From: Macrocystis pyrifera
Taxonomy: Eukaryota; Sar; Phaeophyceae; Laminariales; Laminariaceae
Assembly: GCA_031763025.1 (NCBI GenBank)
Contig: JASSKH010000017.1
Location: 9,414,626 to 9,478,625 of the forward strand
Length of the DNA stretch: 64,000 nt
Reading direction: 5' to 3'
Made by a program: the position numbers and the translations under genes. Each line of letters starts with the position of its first letter. Position 1 is the stretch's first letter. Below the pieces are notes generated by a model, which was not told the DNA's origin, searched no databases, and worked only from the letters and a program-made list of their open reading frames with translations. Positions 55,676 through 64,000 of the stretch are shown here, piece by piece.

Positions 55676-57420
55676 CATCATCACTTTTACTTTCCAGCCC
55701 ACTCGTAGGAGGTTTTACCCTCGACGATCTTCTGGACAAGCCGTGGTCACAGGTGTCGTCCCTTCTCCCCCCCGGTACGTGCCTTTAGTTTTTATCGCGC
55801 ATAGGGTTCAGCATTCCCACTGCTCGTCGATTTTCATCGAAGGTACAGCTAACTCACGCTCTCGCGCTTTCTGCTAATCAATTTTATGCAAGAAAAAGTC
55901 CCTACGAGCATGCACTCGGTGAGACTCGAACTCACGAAATTGATCTTGATAGGCTCGCGGACCACCTACCAAGCCACCGGGGACGCCAGTATCAACAGTG
56001 GCCACAGCAGATACAGTTCCAACAACCACTGCACCTTAGCCAGTACGGGCAGTACGGGGCACTCGCACCGGCTCCGGCAAGGGCCCCCCTTGCCTGGGGG
56101 CAACCCCTGCAATACGGTCCTCCGGACAGGAGCCCGTCTCAGTGGATGATTCATCAAGGGTCGGTTACACTCGGAGGAGGACAGGCATCGCAAACACCGT
56201 ACAACCTAGCGACGCCTAAGGCCCCTGTTAACCTCCACCACTTTAAGCTGTCCCCGCGTGCTACGCCTTTCACGCCGGGAGAGGATGGTCAAAGCTACAG
56301 GCGCATGATGCAAGAGCGACCACCAACCGTATTATCTCCCTGATGAAATCCCCCTAGGACGGGGAAGGACACGCGTTTGTAGGCCTTTCCACAGGACAGC
56401 AAAAAACACTCTCGTCAAGGAACGACCCAGTAGTCTTCTGCGACCGGTTGAAAAAGGTGATGGAAGGTGAGGAGGGTGGGATGTGGGCCATGCCCGTGGA
56501 TCAAACAGCGGCAAATGGTTCCAGCATCCCTCCCCAGGCGGACAGCCTGACTTCCATGAGAGTGGAATGCTTTATGAAGCTGGTCTCACCCAACCTAGCC
56601 ACGCGGGACGCGATGGTGCACAACACGGTGGGAGAAATTTACCCGGTGCAGGGCGGACGGGCGCTTGTTCCGCTTGATCAAGTCACGGTCACAGACTGGG
56701 CCCGCCTGCTTGTAGCGGAGGTGTCGAAACAAGGCGGGACCCGAGAGACTGCTCGACTGGCGCTGAAGAACATCAAACTTACGAAGGGCGAAGGCTGGCT
56801 GTCCGCGTCGACAAGGTTGGTACTCCACATGAGGGCGGCTCAAGTCGACCACTCCAGGCCTTACGTCTCGGAGGAAGTATACTTCTGGCGCTTCATCACA
56901 GAGATGGATCTGATCACCCTGGTGGAACGAGCGCTCGACCTGTTCCTCCCACCCATGCTCGACAGGCTGTCGCTGGAGTCTCATCTGGTCCTGGTGCAGA
57001 AGGAAATCACAACACAGCTAGCACGAATGCCCGTGGATGTCAACAACCCAGGTTCGGAGTATATGATACAGCGGGGAAGCATCTCAAGAACTATCTACGG
57101 TAGATTCGTGTACGACTTGGTCGGCAGGGCACCCCGCTACCACTTAAGTGCGGAAAGCGCTACTCCGACGAGTCGAAGCCGGGTACTAAGAGCGTTCGGG
57201 TTACGGAGCTTGAAGAGATCCTCGGACTAAGAGGAAGAGGACACCACTCCGACAAGAGACACATTCGGAAGGGGCAAGCGCAGGGCATCGGGACACCTCA
57301 ACGCGGTGCGGGTGCTAGCAGAACCAGTCATGGCGTTATTGGAAAGCCTGGTTTCCCGAGCGTACGGGGAGGACGAGGACGCCGAATCCAGTTAAGGAGA
57401 ACCAGCAGGGGCATTCGCAA
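55242..57420 (+). pseudogene. gag of the gypsy-type element (frameshifted, SINE-interrupted)
   Basis: It starts at the ATG at 55242 after a purine-rich AGGAGGAGGAT leader. The N-terminal third is Pro/Gln-rich (PPPPPPRR, QWPQQ repeats). SINE copy e splits it at 55645. The same frame resumes after the SINE (QWPQQ again) and runs to a TGA at 56341. The capsid-like part continues in another frame from about 56356 to 57230 (WARLLVAEVSKQGG, EVYFWRFITEMDLI) and then in a third frame to about 57397. So there are at least two frameshifts besides the insertion. Capsid homology is inferred from position, not from a recognised motif. Confidence 0.7.
55646..55984 (-). repeat. SINE copy e inside gag, full length
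   Basis: It is full length: tRNA-like head at 55984 on the minus strand (A-box-like TGGCTTGGTAGGTGG, B-box-like GAGTTCGAGTCTCACC), body, and a poly(A) tail seen as T30 at 55646-55675. CAGTA at 55641-55645 is repeated at 55987-55991 and is a probable 5 bp target duplication. Removing 55646-55991 (346 bp) puts both halves of gag back in one frame, which supports the boundaries. Confidence 0.9.
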
Positions 57421-57557
57421 ATGTGCCAGCTTCCACTCCGGGCCGACACGGGACCCCCTTTCTGGAAAGAAGGCCTACCAATCGCAACGACCGCACCTAG
57501 AAGGAGGGACGGTCAGCCCCAACCGCCGACAGGAACAACGACAAGGAATCGGACCAG

Positions 57558-57845
57558 GTGGCAACGGAAGAGGGCCTGCCGGACCCATCGGACGACGCTG
57601 GAATCATCAACGAGGCCATCAGGCACCACAAGGTCTGCTTCTATCACGCCAGAGACGACGAATGCCCCCATCAACAACGGAACGGATGCCGCTTTTCGCA
57701 CGACAGCACAACCATCCCGTTTGGCCACTACCCCCGCAGCGAGGCAGCGGTTCTACTGGAGCTGACACGGGCCGAGATGGAACAAGCATACGGAGCGGAC
57801 ACCGTGCAGTCGATCGAAACCCTGACCCCGGACCAGGACGCCTGA
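57558..57845 (+). pseudogene. CCCH zinc-finger segment between gag and protease
   Basis: A 95-codon frame contains Cys-x8-Cys-x7-Cys-x3-His (within KVCFYHARDDECPHQQ, then NGCRFSHD). This occupies the place where retrotransposon gag normally has a CCHC knuckle. CCCH fingers usually bind RNA, so the nucleocapsid role may have been taken over by this type of finger. The frame has no ATG of its own and is presumably part of the polyprotein. Confidence 0.65.
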
Positions 57846-58867
57846 AGGTGCGCCCCAGGGGAATTTCCTCTGGGGAACCCAGCAAAGCGACGACGGATAC
57901 GGAAAGGCCAACCATCACATTCATCAAGGGTGTCAACGTGAACACGAGACAGGTGTGGGTCAGGGCAACAGTCTGGCATCCTAACAGGAGTATCTGTCGG
58001 TTGCCGGTAGACGTGTTGGTCGACACGGGAGCAGGGGGGGGGAATTACGCGTCGGAGGCTTTCGTCCGCTCGGTCGAGCGAAACGCAAGGGGGGGGCAGA
58101 GGATGATCAGCCCCAAGGGTAAGGGATTGCTCAGAGCGGCCAACCCAACTCGGAGTAGAGTTCCCCCCATGAACATCGTAGGGTCATGCGACATTCCGTT
58201 GGTATTCATGCCGGAGGACCGGGTCCGCAGGATGACGGTGAGGGTGGTGGAAGGGCTACCCTACGGACTGATCTTAGGCGCTGCATTCCTGAGACTAAAC
58301 GAGAGCATAATCAATTTCGCAGATGGGGGAGGCTTCAAGCCAGCTCCGGAGTCGCCGTGGGTACCATTATTGAAGGCAGGAAGTTCAGTACAGCGGCAGG
58401 GGAAGGTGACGGGCTGGCGAGCGAGGCGTAGGAAGAGCGAGGGAACGCCTACGGCGGCAACAGAAACAATGGAGAAAGCGTGGGATCGTTTCTGCGCCGT
58501 TGCGCCGACACGAACGACAGAGGAACCTGAGGACCTGGCAGGGCCTGCGACAACTCCGAGAGAAAGCGAAGGGGCGTGGGAGGACGACGGCAGCTTGCAG
58601 TGGTACCTGCGCATGGCGAAGAAGGTAGAGGTGGGGGGTTTCGTCAGTGTGCGGACGGAAGCCTTTGTGAGGGGTCCCCAGCCCCAGGACAGGCAACTAG
58701 TGTTGGTAGCCCCGACGAGGCCGTTCGATATGGAGCTCGGGGCTGAGTTGGGGGTAGCGAGGGGAGTACTGTGGTGGTACCCGGGCAACCCCCTCCAGTG
58801 CAAAGTCGTCAATCGGACAAAGGCACCACTAGCTATCCAGAAAGGTCTTGTGGTGGCGAAGGTATAA
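57846..58867 (+). pseudogene. Gypsy-type aspartic protease and linker
   Basis: The open frame that ends at 58867 carries a retropepsin-like domain: LPVDVLVDTGAGGG with the catalytic DTG near 58021, and GLPYGLILGAAFLR near 58251-58290, the hydrophobic-ILG motif. A linker of about 180 residues follows (DDGSLQWYLRMAKKVEVG, TEAFVRGP). The frame itself is intact over this stretch. Decayed copies of the linker occur at 63.1-63.6 kb. Confidence 0.8.
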
Positions 58868-59562
58868 CGCGAGCGACACCGAGAGGATGCGGTTACTGCT
58901 GGAGCAACCCGAGGAGAGGATCCCAGACTCGGAGGTAGACAGAAGGGGAGCGGAAAGGCAAATGGGACACGGAGAAAGGGTTGCAGAACACGCAGGGGTC
59001 GACCTGGCAGAAGCCAACATGGGGCAGCTCAGCCAAGGGTACAAGGCGGATTTACTCGAGCTACTGCGGATCTACCGCGACAGAGGATTGTTCCCAGCTC
59101 ACCCAAAGATCGTCCCTGCCTGCAAAGGGGCCAAGCTTCGGCTACCCTTAATCAGAGAAGATAGCACGCCACACGCAGCCAAACAACGGCGATACTCGCC
59201 GGAGGAGGAAGCCATGATTCAGAGTGAAGTGGCGAAGCAGTTTGAATCTGGGGCCATCCGCAGGTCGTCATCGGCATGGGCGGCTAACTGCGTGGTCGTC
59301 CGCAAGAAAGATAGGACGGCGAGGGTTTGCCAGGATTATCGAGCTCTCAACATGCTGCTAAAGTCGGACAGTGGAGGCCTCGGAGACATCCAAAGCATCT
59401 TCGATGGCATGAAGGGGGCAGGCTGCTTCACTTCGATAGACCTAGCGGGCTTCACCCAACTGGAGATCACCGAGGAAGACAAGCACAAGACCGCGTTACG
59501 AGACGCTCACGGGACGTTGTGGGAACTCAACCGATGCAGATTTGGATTGAAGACTTTACCAG
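58868..59562 (+). pseudogene. Gypsy-type reverse transcriptase, N-terminal half
   Basis: The frame ending at 59636 contains FESGAIRRSSSAWAANCVVV, VCQDYRALN, GCFTSIDLAGFTQLEI and FGLKTLPA, which are the early RT motifs of Ty3/gypsy elements, including the first catalytic Asp in SIDL. Coding similarity stops abruptly at about 59562, just before the YxDD box would come, and unrelated sequence continues the frame for 24 codons. The enzyme is therefore inactive. Confidence 0.88.
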
Positions 59563-59869
59563 CAAGAATAAGCATACCCTCCCTTGTTCTGCAAATAATA
59601 GACCGCAGTACAAAGGCTAATCCCTGCCAAACTTAATGAAATCAGTATCCACCAATACCGCTGCATCTGCAATACACCTCTCCAGGTGCACCACGTACTC
59701 TTAATTCGCCAATCCGCCACCAAATAAATATCAGTCCTACCAGTCATCTTCTGGTCCTGCCTATTACCACAAAGATTGTTTGATTTGAACATGAAAGTTT
59801 ATTTATTTCAAAACTCCAGGCAAAAAAAATAAATGAAAAGGCTACGTATACCGTCGAGTAGACGATATT

Positions 59870-60400
59870 TAATAGTATACCTCCGTACCATTTGCGACTT
59901 TTCTGGGATAAAAAATATATTCCATACCATTCAGAGATCCCTGACCAGTGGTAAACGATACATATCCTATATATCATCCACGACGTACCCGACGGGAAGA
60001 ACGATGACTACGACATAATTTTTTCCCGAACACGTCGCAAATGGTTTCGATCACATACGACTTAGTTGACCGGAACGAATGCACACCCAGTCGAAAATGA
60101 CACATCTCCATTTGACGAACCTACAGTAGATGATACTGTACCTTATTTGTACTATTCACGACTTTCCCGGGATACAAAATATAATCCATACCATTCAGAT
60201 CTCCGTAACCAGTAATAAACGGCACATATCCTATATATCATCCATCACTTACCCGGAAAGAACGATAACTACCATATAATTTAGTATTACCTAATACATC
60301 GTAAACGGTATGTATCGACTTTCCTTTATCCAGAACGAATCAAAATCTAGTAGAAAATGACATATCTCCATTTGTACGATCAAAAACGTATTTCGACCGA
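59870..60400. repeat. Diverged tandem duplication, about 266 bp unit
   Basis: GGGATAAAAAATATATTCCA followed by TACCATTCAGA at about 59904 recurs near 60170 (GGGATACAAAATATAATCCA). Shared blocks continue through ACATATCCTATATATCATCC, CGGAACGA/CAGAACGA and GACA(C/T)ATCTCCATTTG. It is AT-rich and non-coding, and lies after the RT break. Confidence 0.8.
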
Positions 60401-61485
60401 CAGGTGTATCTAATCGCAGGAGAAAACTACTCCTCCGCATACCCACCATAAATACTAGACATAACCTCCCGCCCGCGACGTAGCCGCATCACTAAAAAGC
60501 TCCAGCTGGCGAGATACCTGTCTGTCCACTTCACGACCTTCCCGCAACATATATACACCCTTGCCCACAGACTCCCTCCAAACCTTTGAAATATGCGATT
60601 TTAATGTATCACTTTTATATTTGTCCAGTTGCTCTTCTAGGCCTGCCCACATCGAACACGAAGCGCATCGAAGCGCAGCGGATGTCTCATTCGGCAGTAA
60701 CATTTCTAACCAAAACACGAAAGTACGACTTTTCAACTACCAGGCGGGGGGCGGGGGGGCTTCCAGAGAAAGAAGCCCAAACAATACTCAAGTACGTATC
60801 ATTCAGTATGAACCTCATTATTGCACATTTCATACGTACTCGTACGTACTACGAATCAATTCACGAAATTTCTACCCTCGTCGTAAAAAGAAACAAATTT
60901 CACAAGGTAATAGTGGATCGAAGACCTACCATTACGAGTTCAGACACTATCCCCTCGCCCCGCGTGTTGTCGGACCCATAAAAGGATCCAGCGGACGGTC
61001 CAACCACTCCTGCCCCACCCACGACCTCCCGCTGCTGCTGCTGCTGCTGCTGCTGCTGTTCCTGGCCTCCCGCTGCTGCTGCTCCTGCTGCTGCTGTCGT
61101 CGTGTGCACGCGACTGCTGTGTCACGCGACTTGTTGCCGATGCAGACGTGCCCTCCTTCGTTACTAGTACTGCTACAGCAGCACCCGATTCCCCCCACGT
61201 CCGCTCCCTCGACCACTACCACACCGTAGTTAGTGCACGTATCACGTACACGGGTTTTCCGACCATGCCACATGGGTAGCCGGGTGCACACGGCCTGGCT
61301 CACCATGCGACTTCACGCGTAAATGTGCAGATATGTCTCCCATCTCGACAGCTCCCAGCCCCACCACAATCTTCCTGGATGAAGTGCGCACGTGAAGTTT
61401 CGCACGACTTGTTCTCCTCCGTGCCACTCCCCACGGAGGCGCCTACGGTGTTGTTGCTCCCACCGCAGGGCTTTTTCTTCTCCAT

Positions 61486-61734
61486 TTAGCACGCCATCGT
61501 ATCTCCGGCATACTCGAAGAGCACCAACACAGCTTCTGCTCTCTTTTCCATCTTCCGCGGAAACGCGCTTACCCTCCCGGCTGCCGTTGCCAACACGAGC
61601 TTGTTCCGACGCTGTCGTTGAAGCATCTGCGGTATCATCTCGAGGATCTCGGCGTGATTCGCCTTTCGACGCTCCTCTGAGCCGGCGGCCGCCCTCTGCA
61701 GCCCCTCGCGGGCGAGGCCCTGCTCTAATACCAT
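61486..61734 (-). other. Unassigned minus-strand ORF
   Basis: An 82-codon frame follows an in-frame TAA and starts at an ATG at 61734. Its first 50 residues are charged and probably helical (REGLQRAAAGSEERRKANHA, MIPQMLQRQRRNKLVLATA). A good splice donor (GGGAG, GTAAGC) lies at its middle, and an acceptor-like TTCATCCAG lies near 61370 on the same strand. It could be exons of a small gene, or part of the rearranged retrotransposon. No family was recognised. Confidence 0.25.
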
Positions 61735-61798
61735 AGCCCGAAGATCTTATACTTCGTCACCCATGAGCCTAGGTTGCCAACGTTGAAAAACTCTACAG

Positions 61799-61992
61799 TG
61801 TCGATAAGTCCCAGGCGAAGAAATATGATGTTTTAGGTTTTAGTATTATTCTCCCGGCAGAGTAGATACAGATGGAAGTGACCATGTGGGTATCACCTAC
61901 ACCTACAGAAGCAACCACCAAGTGACCCATATTAAGCCAATATCCCGAATAGTCATGAAACCGCCAAAATACTGAACAAGCACATTCGGACA
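61799..61992 (+). repeat. 3' LTR of the gypsy-type element
   Basis: It starts TGTCGATAAGTCCC and ends CATTCGGACA, matching 53124-53319 throughout. The preceding bases (TTGAAAAACTCTACAG) are not a strong polypurine tract, consistent with rearrangement of the 3' interior. Confidence 0.8.
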
Positions 61993-62441
61993 GACATGGA
62001 CCGAACGTTGCTGTGGACAGACAGGCATAGTCTGCCTACAAGTACCCTCGTAGAGTTGGGTTTCGTCAGGTAGAACTAAAATAACAACCCGCTACGTATT
62101 TATGTACGATATTTTGCGGTTGTTGTTTTTGTTTTTTTTAAACCATGGCCCACAGCCATATGTGCCTACACACGTTGCCGCACTTAGCTCGACCAACTGT
62201 GAACGACTTACCATCGCACCAGCATGAGAAGGTGCGTTTGTGCGTGCGAGCACAGAGCCCGCCAGGACTGGAATTGGCGCCGTGTGCGTCGAGCGCGCTG
62301 GTCAAACGTGGCCCAACAAATGTTGAATCACACACATACAGAAAACTCAAATCAAGGCGCCCTACTCTCGTATCCGACCCGTTATGAAAAGGCTTTTTTC
62401 CCTACGAAAACCAAGGAAAAAAAGTCTCGCGCGCCTCATTA

Positions 62442-62901
62442 TTATATATATATATATTTACTCCTGTTGCTGCAGCTGCTGCTGCACACAATCACGGTGT
62501 ATATAGCTGCTACTGTTGCTGACGCAGGTTGCTTTTCTCGCTGCTATACCCTTATTTTTTTATTGCCCGTGCCACGCGGTTGCTTCTCTTGTTGTTCCTG
62601 CTGATGACACTGCTGCATACTATTTCGGTATAGCTGCTGTGCTGCTGTTGTTGCTGGTGCAGATTGCTTTCCTTGCTACCCTTAGTTTTTTTTGTGTCCG
62701 TGCGACTGATAATTTTATCATACCCTGGCTATTTCGTGTACCAGCAAATTTGCACCTGGTGCCAGGTGATAATTGCGTTGCGCGCGTGGTAACGTCCACA
62801 TCCTCCTCTTCACAGACCGCTTCAGCCGCCGCGCCGATAGTTTTGTCGTTTCAGCGGCGCAGTTCACGGCCGCCGGCACTGCCGACATCTTCCTGAATTA
62901 G
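62442..62901 (+). other. CTG-rich spacer after TIR element D
   Basis: A TA microsatellite (62443-62456) is followed by CTG/TTG-rich sequence (GCTGCAGCTGCTGCTGC, GTTGCTTTTCTCGCTGC). The 126-codon frame at 62516-62896 is Leu/Val/Ala-rich because of the triplets and is not regarded as a gene. Confidence 0.45.
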
Positions 62902-63003
62902 TGCATCCCTCTCCGGGGGTGCCCGGTTACACTCCTCTCCGACAACGGACTACACTTTACCTCCAAGCTTATCTGGACAAACTTCCCAGTAGCAGATGGA
63001 TTC
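62902..63003 (+). pseudogene. Gypsy integrase core fragment
   Basis: 34 codons between two stops read GCPVTLLSDNGLHFTSKLIW, the integrase core segment with the second catalytic Asp (SDNG, then F-T-S-K). The rest of integrase is absent. It lies outside the LTR element at 53.1-62.0 kb and so belongs to another copy or a broken-off piece. Confidence 0.75.
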
Positions 63004-63089
63004 TAACTTACGCAGAAACACAAACAAGTACGAGAGTATATTGGAATACTCATCGGTGAACCGCTATAACAGGCTTGACAGTCAAGCGC

Positions 63090-63570
63090 GCAGATATATA
63101 GAGAGGGGCAAAGAAGACAGTCACCGCAGCGTCTAGTGTGGCGGCCACGTATAGCCATACGACAAAGGACTGGCAGAGTTCTCTGAAATCTCAGGGAGAG
63201 ATGAGGTGGCGGGGTAGGACGATGGTAGCTTCCAGTGGAATCTATCTCTGGCCAAAAGGTTAAACGTGTAGGTTATTGTCAAAGCGCAGACGTAGGTCTT
63301 CGAGAGGAACCCCCACCTCAGATGCAGGTGAGACAGGAAGAAAAAATATTTTCAGTGGAATCTATGGCCATGCGACAAAGGACTGGTAGAATTATCTGAA
63401 ATCTCAGTTAAAGGTGAGGTGGTGGGGTAGGACGATGGTAGCTTTCAGTGTAATATATGTCTGACCAAAACGTTAAACGTGTAGGTTATTGTCAAAAGTG
63501 CAGACGTAGGCCTTCGAGAGGAACCCCCACCTCAGATGCAAGTGAGACAGGAACAAAACATATTTTTTCG
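63090..63570 (+). pseudogene. Two tandem decayed copies of the gypsy pol linker
   Basis: GACGATGGTAGCTTCCAGTG at 63219 and GACGATGGTAGCTTTCAGTG at 63431 head two units 212 bp apart. Translated with stops, unit 1 gives DDGSFQWNLSLAKRLNV and FERNPHLR, which parallel DDGSLQWYLRMAKKVEV and FVRGPQPQ of the element at 58.6 kb. Many stops show long decay before or after duplication. Confidence 0.7.
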
Positions 63571-63639
63571 CAGATGAGTATATGCTCCGAGTGTGTTAGA
63601 TGTGGCGCTGGCAGTTGCAAGTGGTGAAGAATGTGCGAG

Positions 63640-63960
63640 GGTCAGGTATGCCGCTCTTCTCAACACCGTCCAAGGTCAGCATTGCGGGAACAAGAGGCGC
63701 CGCAGCATCGGGCCGACGGCGATAGACGGATGAGGAAAGCTGAAGAACATCTGGACTAAGGTCAGCACCGCCGGTCTTCTTACCACCGTCCAAGGCAACA
63801 CCGCGGAAAGGGAGGGCGCTGCAACATCGGACCGACGGTGATGGATGGAAGAGGAATGCTGAAGAACGTCTGGACGAAGGTCAGCACCGCCGCTCTTCTT
63901 ACCACCGTCTGAGGGCAACACTAAGGGAAGGAGAGGAGCTGCAACATCGAGCCGACGGTG
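63640..63960. repeat. About 121 bp tandem repeat, three units
   Basis: GCCG(C/G)TCTTCT(C/T)A(A/C)CACCGTC recurs near 63650, 63770 and 63890, with the shared interior GCATCGG/ACATCGG GCCGACGG and GCTGAAGAAC(A/G)TCTGGAC. The array may continue past the window end. Function is unknown; the frames on the minus strand are repeat-derived. Confidence 0.8.
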
Positions 63961-64000
63961 AGGTGCGGAGGTGGAAGGCGCACGCTCTGCAGCGGTCCAT

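Larger units (their letters stand above)
53124..61992 (+). mobile_element. Decayed Ty3/gypsy-type LTR retrotransposon
   Basis: It is bounded by direct repeats of about 195 bp (53124-53319 and 61799-61992) that start with TG and end with CA. The flanks GCATAT and GACATG are an imperfect candidate target duplication. The interior reads gag, CCCH zinc finger, aspartic protease and the first half of reverse transcriptase on the plus strand, then stops. A later part of a reverse transcriptase lies inverted at 54157-54441. RNase H and integrase are not found between the LTRs. A SINE interrupts gag. The element cannot move on its own. Confidence 0.8.
51594..62441. mobile_element. TIR element copy D, split by an LTR retrotransposon
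   Basis: The left TIR TAATGAGGCGCG is at 51594-51605 and the right TIR CGCGCCTCATTA at 62430-62441. The two halves (51594-53123 and 61993-62441) together give about 1.98 kb, the size of copies B and C. Compared with copy C, the break falls between CCTGCAGCA and GACATGGACCGAACG. The left half also contains an (ACT)n microsatellite (52456-52526) and GAAGACGAAAAATCT subrepeats. Confidence 0.75.

Noticed and set aside
53124-61992. The 195 bp direct repeats as ordinary parts of TIR element D
   Set aside because: Copies B and C lack this sequence at the matching point, and the repeats have TG...CA ends around gag-pol, so they are LTRs.

Overview
The window is nuclear DNA of a eukaryote, most likely a photosynthetic stramenopile; a brown alga is plausible. 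Three intron-rich genes could be rebuilt exon by exon. The best taxonomic clue is the N-terminus of the second gene, a signal peptide ending ANA followed by Phe, which is the bipartite plastid-targeting signal of algae with secondary red plastids. Multi-kilobase introns, many transposable elements and strand alternation between neighbours (+, -, +) also fit a brown alga. The species cannot be named from the sequence alone.

Layout. 1-6.2 kb is mobile DNA: tRNA-derived SINE copies, two non-coding elements of about 2 kb with short terminal inverted repeats (TIRs), and a 5'-truncated LINE with a long reverse transcriptase ORF. 6.7-20.15 kb (+) is a nine-exon MoaA/CNX2/MOCS1A gene for molybdenum cofactor synthesis, with a mitochondrial-type presequence. 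20.15-22.55 kb is a convergent intergenic region. 22.55-37.48 kb (-) is a seven-exon plastid sedoheptulose-1,7-bisphosphatase (SBPase) gene; its 11.7 kb intron 2 holds a TIR element, a LINE remnant and minisatellites. 37.48-37.76 kb is a 283 bp divergent promoter. 37.77-49.65 kb (+) is a four-exon NKAP-like gene (RS-rich protein with the Nkap_C/SynMuv domain) with a 9.5 kb intron 1 full of SINEs, duplications and minisatellites. 51.6-62.4 kb is a nested insertion: a SINE inside the gag of a decayed Ty3/gypsy LTR retrotransposon, itself inside a fourth copy of the TIR element. 62.4-64 kb holds further gypsy debris and tandem repeats.

All 17 introns of the three genes are GT-AG with compatible phases. 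In the NKAP-like gene the phases agree only if one base of a C8 run in exon 2 is an assembly error or a real frameshift. The genes are functionally unrelated: mitochondrial Moco synthesis, Calvin cycle and nuclear RNA processing. The SBPase and NKAP-like genes probably share a promoter region.

The main unexplained signals are two very over-represented short palindromic motifs (TACCWGGTA and TACTGCTGTA or its complement), the TIR element family with its conserved terminal hairpins, and several minisatellites built on palindromic cores. I did not find a coherent new multi-gene system.
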